A model generated the notes under the pieces. It was not told where the DNA came from, made no database searches, and saw nothing but the letters and a program-made list of their open reading frames with translations. The position numbers were made by a program, and so were the translations under genes. This document shows positions 1 through 6,809 of a stretch of 12,994 nucleotides of DNA, piece by piece. Location: NCBI GenBank assembly GCA_937888665.1, contig CALBET010000049.1, positions 1 to 12,994 of the forward strand. Reading direction: 5' to 3'. This DNA comes from an uncultured Acidobacteriota bacterium (GTDB taxonomy: Bacteria > Acidobacteriota > Vicinamibacteria > Vicinamibacterales > UBA8438). Position 1 is the first letter of the stretch; every line of letters begins with the position of its first letter.

Positions 1-756
1 CGCGCGGATCAGTCCAAACGACATCATCATGTCGGCCGGTCCCCACTCGACCATGCCGATGCCCGGCACCGCCATGGTCTGGTCGATTACCTCGAGCGCC
101 ACCTTGTCTTCCGGCTTGAACCCCATCAGAAGCTCTCCCGCTGGGTTCAGTGGCCAGGGGTCGGCGACCCGAAGATACTCGGCCGCGGTGATGCCCCACA
201 TCGCCGCCGCCAGTCCTTGCCCGCCGCTGCCCCGCAGCCCCTCGCCGATGCCCGGCGTCTTGGGAGCCAGCGGATACCGCGACGCCTGCACGAACGCTCG
301 GGCTGCCCCCTCTTCGCGCATATGCACCATCAACACGCCGTGGGCGCCCGCGGCCAGCACCTGCTCGACCATCCAATAGTTGGCCCGCACCGTCATCTCG
401 TCGATGCCGCCCACGGGCAGCGTGACGATCACCGCCGGTGTCCGGTGGCCGCTCTTCGTCGGCCCGCCGTCGATCAGGCCCTGCATGAACGCCTTGAACT
501 GCAAGGCGTTGAACGGGGCCTGCTCGACGTTGTAGCCGATGGCGTCGGCCCACGTCTGTGCCAGTTCCTTGCCCTCGTCGTACCCACCGCCGGGGAACTG
601 AAAGTAGTAGACCGGCTGACCCGCCTCCAGCAGTTCGATCGCTTTGTTGATCCGCTTGGGCGTGTAGGCCGCGTCACCCGACTGAGCCGCCGACGTGCCC
701 ACGACGAGCGCGAATGCGGCAAGGCCGGCGACGCCGAAAATGGGCAGTCGATTCAT
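1..756 (-). CDS. Exported HpcH/HpaI aldolase-family protein (3' end cut by window)
   Basis: 252 codons are visible from ATG at 756; the stop lies beyond position 1. AAGGA sits about 6 bases before the ATG. Residues 1-24 form a signal peptide (basic start, hydrophobic core, TSAA end), so the product is probably exported. The body resembles the HpcH/HpaI aldolase / citrate-lyase-beta TIM barrel: a metal/substrate-strand-like segment VHMREEGAARAFVQASRYP (144-162) and a C-terminal GPADMMMSFG (239-248) that matches the family's GPxDLxxxLG. Family members cleave or form C-C bonds in 2-keto-3-deoxy acids with a divalent metal. The N-terminus differs from cytosolic HpaI, and I cannot name the substrate. 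No same-strand partner is visible; the next gene is divergent. The family call is fairly firm, the reaction is not. Confidence 0.8.
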   Translation of the reverse strand, partial: MNRLPIFGVAGLAAFALVVGTSAAQSGDAAYTPKRINKAIELLEAGQPVYYFQFPGGGYDEGKELAQTWADAIGYNVEQAPFNALQFKAFMQGLIDGGPTKSGHRTPAVIVTLPVGGIDEMTVRANYWMVEQVLAAGAHGVLMVHMREEGAARAFVQASRYPLAPKTPGIGEGLRGSGGQGLAAAMWGITAAEYLRVADPWPLNPAGELLMGFKPEDKVALEVIDQTMAVPGIGMVEWGPADMMMSFGLIRA

Positions 757-1005
757 GGTGTTTCCTTGCGCGGGTGACCGCGTCGGCCCAGCGGCTCATA
801 GGGCGCGCATGCGCCCGGCCCGCTCTCACAGTAGATGCTGCGATTGTCCCGGGTGCTCCGGCCCGAGTCAAGCCGAGCTCGGGGTCGACCAGCCCGCTCG
901 CGAGTGCGAGGTCAGGCGAACTCGGTGGGTTTCTCGCCAGTGGCCAGCGTCCGCCGCCGCCGCGCACGAGTGAGGAGGGAGGCCCGGTGTCCGAGACTGC
1001 TCTGC
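757..1005. other. Intergenic region between divergent genes
   Basis: No supported gene on either strand; open frames here lack a ribosome site and any recognisable protein. It holds the leader of the aldolase gene and a GC hairpin (GGGCGC 801-806 / GCGCCC 811-816, loop GCAT) without a T tract, so it does not look like a terminator. No clear promoter for the minus-strand gene was found. Confidence 0.5.
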
Positions 1006-1034
1006 TTGATTAAACCCAAGGCCTTCGATATTAT
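1006..1034 (+). promoter_or_regulatory. Sigma70-like promoter for the DUF2442/TOTE cluster
   Basis: TTGATT (1006-1011) and TATTAT (1029-1034) are separated by exactly 17 bases in otherwise GC-rich DNA. The predicted start of transcription is about 1041, giving a leader of roughly 70 bases before the ATG at 1112. The -10 box touches the inverted repeat at 1034-1050, which suggests repression by a dimeric regulator. Seen in sequence; function inferred. Confidence 0.6.
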
Positions 1035-1050
1035 CGGCATTGAGTGCCGA
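1034..1050. promoter_or_regulatory. Inverted repeat overlapping the -10 box and start site
   Basis: TCGGCA (1034-1039) and TGCCGA (1045-1050) are perfect 6-base arms around TTGAG; ATTA/TAAT lie loosely outside them. The dyad starts on the last base of the -10 box and covers the predicted transcription start, the usual place for an operator. It could also form a short 5' hairpin in the transcript. Confidence 0.45.
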
Positions 1051-1068
1051 CGCTAATCCGCGAGGAGG

Positions 1069-1093
1069 GATTCGAGGGGCTATACCCTCGATC
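1069..1093. promoter_or_regulatory. Second inverted repeat in the leader
   Basis: TCGAGGG (1072-1078) pairs with CCCTCGA (1085-1091) around the loop GCTATA, and GA/TC extend the stem past one bulged T. It ends 18 bases before the ATG at 1112. It may be a second operator or an RNA hairpin that limits access to the start codon, which has no clear Shine-Dalgarno of its own. Confidence 0.4.
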
Positions 1094-1111
1094 ATCCCCC
1101 ACCGCAGTTCT

Positions 1112-1543
1112 ATGGCCGAGACTAACGTAACTGCGAATGATCGAGACCGGTTTGCACGCGCCCGAGCACGCGGACGAAGCCGCGTGCGGGATCCTTCCAC
1201 GGTCGTGGATGCCCGCTACGACCCAGTGCGCAACGTTATTGATCTCACGTTCCACGGGGGAGGGTTGATGTCCATCCCGCGCCGGATCGTGCCGGGCCTT
1301 GAGAAGGCCGGTGCGTCTGACCTGGGGACGATACGTGTCTCCGTCGCCGGCGATGCCCTGTGCTGGCCATCACTCGATGTCGATGTCTACGTGCCAGGAT
1401 TGGTCGAGCGCGCCTTTGGCACTCGTCTGTTCGCGGCGTCGACCGGCCGGCGTGGTGGGCAACGAAAGACGAGGGCCAAGACGGCTGCCGCGAAGGCGAA
1501 CGGCGCAAAGGGCGGACGCCCGCGCAAGGAGCTGTCGGCATGA
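1112..1543 (+). CDS. DUF2442-domain protein
   Basis: 143 residues. The DUF2442 fold spans about 32-100: a VVDARYDPVRNVIDLTFHGG strand pair, SIPRRIVPGLEKA (54-66), and the family signature LCWPSLDVDVYVPGLV (83-98). The tail is basic and low in complexity, ending in NGAKGGRPRK (130-139), a common DNA-contact-like tail in such proteins. The frame is open back to 1040, but that start lies in the promoter dyad, so ATG 1112 is preferred although no strong Shine-Dalgarno is visible. DUF2442 proteins often occur as the small partner in toxin-antitoxin-like pairs with DUF4160; no DUF4160 gene is here. Instead the stop overlaps the next start (ATGA) and the large primase-helicase follows, so co-translation is likely. 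An autoregulator or antitoxin role is inference. Confidence 0.75.
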   Translation: MAETNVTANDRDRFARARARGRSRVRDPSTVVDARYDPVRNVIDLTFHGGGLMSIPRRIVPGLEKAGASDLGTIRVSVAGDALCWPSLDVDVYVPGLVERAFGTRLFAASTGRRGGQRKTRAKTAAAKANGAKGGRPRKELSA

Positions 1544-1644
1544 CCGACCGCGGCGGCTGGTCTCCGGGCGAGGGTGCGAAGCTCGTGCATCTGGTCACCA
1601 TTGCGCTGACCCACGCCGATGGACCGGAACTCTCGCCTCGTTGA
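1540..1644 (+). CDS. 34-residue micro-ORF linking DUF2442 and the primase-helicase
   Basis: ATG at 1540 overlaps the DUF2442 stop as ATGA and the frame ends in TGA at 1644, 26 bases inside the next gene. AAGGAG lies at 1527-1532, seven bases before the ATG, a good ribosome site. No family is recognised; the peptide has a polar start and a short hydrophobic stretch LVHLVTIAL. Two readings are possible. It may be a leader that carries ribosomes from DUF2442 to the weak start at 1619. Or it may be the original N-terminus of the big protein, separated by a one-base frameshift near 1630-1645. The overlap is seen; the role is inferred. Confidence 0.45.
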   Translation: MTDRGGWSPGEGAKLVHLVTIALTHADGPELSPR

Positions 1645-4429
1645 TCGGACGTCAGCGTCCGCGGCGAAGGTTGCTCTCTTCCGGTCGCTCTTCCGCGGCC
1701 GCGACGATGTCTACCCCCGGCGATTCGAAAGTCGCAAATCCGGCAAGTCCGGCTACGCGCCCGCGTGCGCCAACGAGTGGGTGCGCGGTGTCTGCGAGAA
1801 GCCGCGCATCAAGTGCGCCGAGTGCCTCCATCGACGATTCCTGCCAGTCACCGATGAGGTCATTCGCTGGCACCTGTCCGGCTGTGACGACATGGGGCAG
1901 CCTTTTGTCGCAGGGGTCTATCCGCTGCTTCAGGACGAGGCGTGCTTCCTCCTGGCCGTCGATTTCGACAAGGCCGGCTGGCAGGAGGACACGGCGGCGT
2001 TTCTCGATGCGTGTCGACACCTGAACCTCCCAGCCGTTCTCGAACGGTCACGCTCCGGGCGAGGCGGGCACGTGTGGCTCTTCTTCGAGCAGGCCGTTCC
2101 AGCAGTTCTGGCTCGCCGACTCGGGTCGTTCCTCCTGACGGAAGCCATGGAAAGACGGCCCGATATCGGGCTGGATTCGTACGATCGTCTCTTTCCGAAT
2201 CAGGACACGATGCCGCACGGAGGATTCGGCAACCTGATCGCCCTGCCGTTGCAGAAAGGGCCCCGCAGACACGGCAACAGCGTCTTCCTCGATAGCGACC
2301 TCTCGCCGTGCGCGGACCAGTGGGCGTTTCTCGCGACGGTGCGAAAGATCTGCCGCGCACAGATCGAAGAGATCGTCCAAGAAGCTGAGCTGCGTGGTCG
2401 CATCCTCGGGGTGCGACTGCCGCCACAGGAGGACGGGGAAGACGAGCCGTGGACGGCCGCACCATCCCGTCGCCGCAAGGCACCGCCGATCGTCGGCAAA
2501 CTGCCCCGGACGTTGGAGGTCGTCGTCGGGAATCAGATCTACATCCCCAAGGACGGTTTGCATCCGGGTCTCCGGAATCGGTTGCTTCGGCTTGCGGCGT
2601 TTCAGAATCCTGAGTTCTACAAGGCGCAGGCGATGCGGTTCTCCACGTATGACAAGCCCCGCGTCGTTGCGTGCGCTGAGGATCACCCTCATCACGTCGG
2701 CCTACCACGAGGGTGTCTCGATGATGTCCGCCAGACCCTGACCGATGTCGGCATCCGTATGGCCATTCGCGAGGAGCGCTACGCCGGTCGCCCTCTCGAG
2801 GCGGCCTTTCTGGGCGAGTTGCGGACGCAGCAGCAGGCGGCGGCAGCCTCCATGCTGGCTCATGACACCGGCGTGCTGGCCGCCACGACGGCATTTGGCA
2901 AGACGGTGATCGCCGCCTGGCTCATCGCACAGCGCGGTGTGAGCACGCTCGTGCTCGTGCATCGGCGTCAGCTGCTCGACCAGTGGGTCGAGCGCCTCTC
3001 GGCGTTCCTCGACCTGCCCCCAAAGTCGATCGGTCGAATCGGCGGCGGCAAGGCCCGGCCGACCGGACTGCTCGACATCGCCGTTATCCAGAGTCTCGTG
3101 CGGAAAGGTGTCGTCGAGGACCGCGTGGCCGACTACGGCCACCTGATCGTCGACGAGTGTCACCACCTGCCGGCGCGGAGCTTCGAGCAGGTGGTGCGCC
3201 AAGCCAAGGCGCGATTCGTTGTGGGGCTGTCGGCGACCGTCGCCCGCAAGGACGGTCACCACCCCATCATCTTCATGCAGTGCGGTCCCGTTCGGCACCG
3301 AGTGACCGCACGAACTCAAGCGGCAGTTGACCCCTTCGACCACATCGTCCTCGTGCGACCTACGGCATTCCAGCCAAGCAGGAGTCCTGAATCCGACAAG
3401 CGAGCGGAGTTCCAGGCTCTGTACCAGGAGCTCGTTGCCGACGAGCAGCGCAACCGTCGCATTTGCGACGACATCGTCGAGGCGGTGAAAAACGGGAGAT
3501 CTCCGCTCGTGCTGACCGAGCGGAACGACCATCTCGACCGCTTGGAGCACAGACTCGCTGGGACCCTACCCCACCTCGTGGTCTTGCGAGCCCGGATGGG
3601 CAAGCGGCAGCGGCAGGCGATCGCCAATCGGGTGGCGGCCATTCCTCGCGAGGACGCCCGGGTCATTCTGGCAACCGGCAAGTTGGTAGGAGAAGGCTTC
3701 GACGATCCTCGCCTGGACACGTTGTTTCTGACGCTGCCAGTCTCGTGGCGGGGGACCATTGCCCAGTACGCGGGTCGCCTGCACCGCCTCTACGACGGCA
3801 AGCGCGAAGTGCGCATTTACGACTATGCGGACCTCAATGTTCCCATGCTGGCGCGGATGTTCGACCGGCGTTGCCGTGGCTATGAAGCGCTCGGCTACAG
3901 GATGCTGCTGCCCGCCAGTGCCATTCCGGGATGGCCTGCCGACGTCCTACTCCCGTCGGATCCACCCTGGAAGCGCGACTACGCAGACAGCGTGCGGCGG
4001 CTTGTTCGCGATGGCGTTGACACGCCACTTGCCAACCTGTTTATCCACACAGCTCGACCCGTCCCTCCAGGCGCTGACGGCGCTGACCGGGCGCGGAGTG
4101 CGACGGAGGCGTTCCTCTATCGCCGCCTGGAGAGCCTGGCCGAGACCAAGGGACGATTCGGCGTCAACGTAGCGCTGCCCATCGGGTTCGACGGCGCGGG
4201 AAGCCTGGAAGTCGATCTGCTGTGTGCCGACGCGCGTGTGGCGGTGGAGCTGGACGGGGCGCAGCATCTCGCGGATGCGGTCGCGTACCGGCGGGACCGG
4301 CGCAAGGATCGGTTGCTGCAGGAGAACGGCTACTTCGTCTTGCGCTTCCTTGCCGAAGACGTTGGCAAGGAGCTGGACATGGTGCTCGACACCATTTCGA
4401 GGGCACTCAGCCGCGCCGGTCGCAAGTGA
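1619..4429 (+). CDS. TOTE-type primase - SF2 helicase - DUF559/Vsr-like nuclease fusion
   Basis: 936 residues. A Cys cluster (C50, C59, C66, C69) opens a TOTE-conflict-system archaeo-eukaryotic primase domain (about 15-260) with catalytic AVDFD (D115, D117) and GGHVW (H151). The helicase follows: Walker A TTAFGKT (423-429), DECH (512-515), SAT (538-540) and motif VI QYAGRLHR (716-723). The C-terminus (about 825-930) is a DUF559/Vsr-like PD-(D/E)xK nuclease: EVDLL (D866), VELDG (E877), then a basic YRRDRRKDR helix and VLRF strand. All key motifs are present, so it should act on nucleic acids as a three-activity effector. TGA at 1607 blocks any longer frame; ATG 1619 lacks a Shine-Dalgarno and is probably coupled to the upstream micro-ORF. 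Domain calls are firm; an antiviral or anti-plasmid role follows from the TOTE family and is unproven here. Confidence 0.88.
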   Translation: MDRNSRLVDRTSASAAKVALFRSLFRGRDDVYPRRFESRKSGKSGYAPACANEWVRGVCEKPRIKCAECLHRRFLPVTDEVIRWHLSGCDDMGQPFVAGVYPLLQDEACFLLAVDFDKAGWQEDTAAFLDACRHLNLPAVLERSRSGRGGHVWLFFEQAVPAVLARRLGSFLLTEAMERRPDIGLDSYDRLFPNQDTMPHGGFGNLIALPLQKGPRRHGNSVFLDSDLSPCADQWAFLATVRKICRAQIEEIVQEAELRGRILGVRLPPQEDGEDEPWTAAPSRRRKAPPIVGKLPRTLEVVVGNQIYIPKDGLHPGLRNRLLRLAAFQNPEFYKAQAMRFSTYDKPRVVACAEDHPHHVGLPRGCLDDVRQTLTDVGIRMAIREERYAGRPLEAAFLGELRTQQQAAAASMLAHDTGVLAATTAFGKTVIAAWLIAQRGVSTLVLVHRRQLLDQWVERLSAFLDLPPKSIGRIGGGKARPTGLLDIAVIQSLVRKGVVEDRVADYGHLIVDECHHLPARSFEQVVRQAKARFVVGLSATVARKDGHHPIIFMQCGPVRHRVTARTQAAVDPFDHIVLVRPTAFQPSRSPESDKRAEFQALYQELVADEQRNRRICDDIVEAVKNGRSPLVLTERNDHLDRLEHRLAGTLPHLVVLRARMGKRQRQAIANRVAAIPREDARVILATGKLVGEGFDDPRLDTLFLTLPVSWRGTIAQYAGRLHRLYDGKREVRIYDYADLNVPMLARMFDRRCRGYEALGYRMLLPASAIPGWPADVLLPSDPPWKRDYADSVRRLVRDGVDTPLANLFIHTARPVPPGADGADRARSATEAFLYRRLESLAETKGRFGVNVALPIGFDGAGSLEVDLLCADARVAVELDGAQHLADAVAYRRDRRKDRLLQENGYFVLRFLAEDVGKELDMVLDTISRALSRAGRK

Positions 4430-4519
4430 CGACGAACCGGCTCAGCTCGTCGGCCGAGGTCGAACTGACGGGAAGACCAGGCTGAAAGTCGCGCTGTCCA
4501 TCCCAGTCCGCGGAGTTGT

Positions 4520-5347
4520 TCAGCCGCCGCTGTACAGGACCGCGCCGGCGCCAACCTCCTCGATAAGACGCTCGATGTGGCTCACGATCTTCGCCCGCCG
4601 GGCGAGCAGACCAGTCATCTCAAGGTCGGTGAGGTAGGGTCCCAGCTCGCCTCTTATCTCGTCGTCGGTCACTCGCTGCAGTCGTGAGAACAGGACGCCG
4701 TCCATGCGTCGCAGGGCATCGATGTTCTCGACGTCCTCAGAGATCCGGAAGGCTCTCGTGAAGTCGATCATCCACAGCCGCCACTGCGCATCGTAGAGGA
4801 TGTTGCCCATGTTGCGATCCGTGTCGCGAACGAGCTGGCCGAAGATGCGCATCATCCGGTAACGCGCCCGCCACAGACCAACGTTGGGGGCCTCCAGATC
4901 GCGGTTCTGACGCTCTTGTTCGTCCATCACGACCGGTAGCCACCACGACAGCGCCCCCTGGGCGCCTCGCCATTCACGCGGGACGGTCACCGGTACCATG
5001 TGCCCCAATCCGAGCAGCCGCGCAAGTCGGTACCCGGCGATGTTGAACTTGTACGAGTCGGCCCACTGCAGCACCGTCACCCCGTCGACGACGCGTTGTG
5101 ACCGGCGGTCGTCAACCGACTGGAACTGGGCGTCGTGCGTGACCGTGCCGTCACTGAGAGTCAGGCGCCAGGGCCGGGTAATCCCCTTGTCGGTCGGCGT
5201 CGCCTCAAGGACCTCGGCGGTCAAGAGGAAGTGCTCCATCGCCTCTGGCGTCAGCGACGGCTCCTGAGCGATGCCTGGTCGCGTGAGCCCACCGACGATG
5301 GCCAGAGCGAGCACGGCGCACAAACAGAACGATTGTGGTGGCTTCAT
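4520..5347 (-). CDS. Exported kinase-like protein (PI3K/FAM20/HipA-type core)
   Basis: 275 residues from ATG 5347, chosen for its GGGGGAG four bases upstream and because a signal peptide then starts at residue 1 (hydrophobic 7-21, likely cut near A27). A longer frame exists but runs into IS debris. The core carries SYKFNIAGYRLARLLGL (98-114; possible nucleotide lysine K100 and helix), DTDRNMGNILYD (175-186), matching the catalytic D-R-x-x-x-N of PI3K/HipA/FAM20 kinases, and WMIDFTRAF (192-200), matching the metal-binding DFG-like motif. If active it would be a periplasmic or secreted kinase, for protein or another substrate. It converges on the primase-helicase gene with 90 bases between stops and no clear terminator. 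The fold call rests on motifs only; the substrate is unknown. Confidence 0.65.
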   Translation of the reverse strand: MKPPQSFCLCAVLALAIVGGLTRPGIAQEPSLTPEAMEHFLLTAEVLEATPTDKGITRPWRLTLSDGTVTHDAQFQSVDDRRSQRVVDGVTVLQWADSYKFNIAGYRLARLLGLGHMVPVTVPREWRGAQGALSWWLPVVMDEQERQNRDLEAPNVGLWRARYRMMRIFGQLVRDTDRNMGNILYDAQWRLWMIDFTRAFRISEDVENIDALRRMDGVLFSRLQRVTDDEIRGELGPYLTDLEMTGLLARRAKIVSHIERLIEEVGAGAVLYSGG

Positions 5348-5388
5348 CGACTCCCCCTTCATCAGTGGCGAGCGAGACGGCCTGAGTT

Positions 5389-5502
5389 CTACCGCAGTTC
5401 CTCCTGGGACCGCAAGTCCGTGTGGAGTTTGGTGCGCCAGCTGCGCGGGCCGCACGTGAGCACGCGCCCGTGGTGGAGGAGCCGATCGAGGAGACGGCTG
5501 TC
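5389..5502 (-). pseudogene. IstB-like (IS21 family) C-terminal fragment
   Basis: About 37 codons ending in TAG at 5389 read DSRLLDRLLHHGRVLTCGP and then RSWRTKL, resembling the tail of IstB-type ATPases, the helper proteins of IS21 transposases. Upstream of about 5502 the frame loses all resemblance because the integrase remnant begins there on the other strand. No istA, no Walker A part and no terminal repeats are visible, so this is a relic. It sits 41 bases upstream of the kinase-like gene on the same strand and may mark where flanking DNA was lost. The match is short, so confidence is moderate. Confidence 0.5.
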
Positions 5503-5569
5503 GCTCCTCATCCACGACGTAGATTTCCACATACCTGTCCGGCGCATTGTGCCGGTCCGGTTTTTCGGC

Positions 5570-6078
5570 GATCCGGTCCAACTCGGCTTCGAGTTGACGA
5601 TCTTGTGCGCCGCGCGGACCTCGGAGACCTTGCTTGCCACCTGGAATGAGATCGACCTGTCAACACGGACCTGGACCATTCCCGGCGAGCGCATGAAGGC
5701 CGGAGTTGAGCACCGTATCCCCCTGTGGCCCCGCTGCATAGAGATCCTGACGCGGGCGCGGGTGCTGGCCAATCGGTCACAATACGTCTTTCCTGGACGG
5801 TCTGGGACCAAGCCGCTCAGCGGTATGGCGTTCTTGATGACGCTGCGGCGGATGGGGCGCGGCGACGTGACCACGCACGGTTTCGCAGCAGTTTTCGTGA
5901 CTGGTCAGCGGAGCAGACCAACGCCCCGCGTGCGGTGTGCGAGGCCGCGCTGGCGCACACGCTCCGGGACAAGACCGAGGCGGCGTATCACCGCACCGAC
6001 CTGTTCGAGAAGCGGCGCCAACTGATGACCGCGTGGGCCGAGTTCGCCACCGGAACGGATACGGGCGGACAGCCGTAA
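5570..6078 (+). pseudogene. int: Tyrosine integrase (P4-type) C-terminal half, frameshifted
   Basis: The sequence picks up the family at DPVQLGFELTILCAARTSET, containing the first catalytic Arg, and runs through TWTIPGERMKAG and FLMTLRRMGRG to TTHGF in one frame. It then continues in the next frame as RSSFRDWSAEQTN (HxxR), LAHTL (third catalytic site) and AAYHRTDLFEKRR with the nucleophile Tyr, ending TAA 6078. One base, probably a C, is missing near 5884 (TTTCGCAGC where TTTCCGCAGC restores the frame). The N-terminal core-binding and SAM-like domains, about 200-250 residues, are absent; an IstB-like relic lies in their place. Such integrases insert elements into tRNA 3' ends. This copy cannot work as it stands. 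Confidence 0.85.
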
Positions 6079-6092
6079 GGGAGCGCCGTGCC

Positions 6093-6809
6093 ATGGCAGA
6101 ACTGCTGGACAAGGCGGCAGACCTGACGACCGTGTTCGGTGAAAAAGTGACCGAGGCCGCTGTCCTCATGCACGATCTTCCGTCCGTCCCTAAAATAGCC
6201 AACAGCGACGGAACGTCAGAGTTCCATAGTCTCCTCCGAGACGTGCTTCTAGCCGCGACAAAGGGAGCGGGCAGAGCTGTCTTGGAACCGCTCCACAACT
6301 TGCGGCAATTCATCGAGGTCGCGGACCTGCACGGACATGTGGTCCCCTTCCCGACCTACGGTCCACTGGACGGGGGCTCCGCGACTTACCACCTGGGTGA
6401 ACTCCCGGCCAACGTTATTAGCGTGGCACTGCTCGTCGGGACGCAGTTCCGTTCCTGTGCCATGTGCGGTGCCTTCTTTAGGCGGCAGCGCAGAGGTCAC
6501 AAGTTCTGCAGCGGCCCGGCCTGTCGCGACAAGAGAAGAGGATCGACAGCGCCGATATGGCGTCGGCCGACCCGGCCCGGGTGCTTCGGGTGCCGGGGAC
6601 GAGGAACTGCAAGCCCGCATACACCCCGCCCCGCCCCGTCAGAGTTGAGTTGTTCGAACCTGACCGGCGCTACAACCCGAGCGAGTTCGACGACTGGTTG
6701 CCGGAACTTCCGACCGCTCTCGCGTCGACATCCGAATCGGTGGACCTGTCGGAGCCGATACGGGACGGTGGCCGAAACGACACCCTGTATGAGCTGGGGC
6801 GCGGGTTGA
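6093..6809 (+). CDS. Zinc-ribbon protein, truncated by a junction near 6540
   Basis: ATG 6093 is preceded by AGGGAG nine bases upstream and lies 15 bases after the integrase stop, as in an integrase-linked operon. Residues 1-149 look like real protein: a mixed helical N-terminus and a zinc ribbon SCAMCGAFFRRQRRGHKFCS (121-140) completed by C144 (ligands C122, C125, C139, C144), similar to the C-terminal zinc knuckle of ABATE/CGNR-type regulators, though without CGNR. After about 6540 the frame becomes arginine/proline-rich and overlaps, in another frame, a recognisable Prim-Pol segment. The last 90 codons to TGA 6809 are therefore probably read-through of foreign sequence. No specific function is assigned; nucleic-acid binding is plausible. 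Confidence 0.5.
   Translation: MAELLDKAADLTTVFGEKVTEAAVLMHDLPSVPKIANSDGTSEFHSLLRDVLLAATKGAGRAVLEPLHNLRQFIEVADLHGHVVPFPTYGPLDGGSATYHLGELPANVISVALLVGTQFRSCAMCGAFFRRQRRGHKFCSGPACRDKRRGSTAPIWRRPTRPGCFGCRGRGTASPHTPRPAPSELSCSNLTGATTRASSTTGCRNFRPLSRRHPNRWTCRSRYGTVAETTPCMSWGAG

Noticed and set aside
1067..1075. GGGATTCGA, also present in the tRNA-Ser T arm, as a possible left attachment site
   Set aside because: Only nine bases match and the T-arm motif is common; flanks do not extend it.
1860..3550. Minus-strand open frames of 344 and 282 codons under the primase-helicase gene
   Set aside because: Antisense shadows of an intact gene with all its motifs; no ribosome sites or domains.
4430..4452. 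CGACGA / TCGTCG stem after the primase-helicase stop as terminator
   Set aside because: Eleven-base loop and no T tract on either strand.
5348..5581. N-terminal extension of the kinase-like protein
   Set aside because: The added residues are Pro/Arg-rich, overlap IstB and integrase relics in other frames, and would bury the signal peptide; ATG 5347 has the good Shine-Dalgarno.
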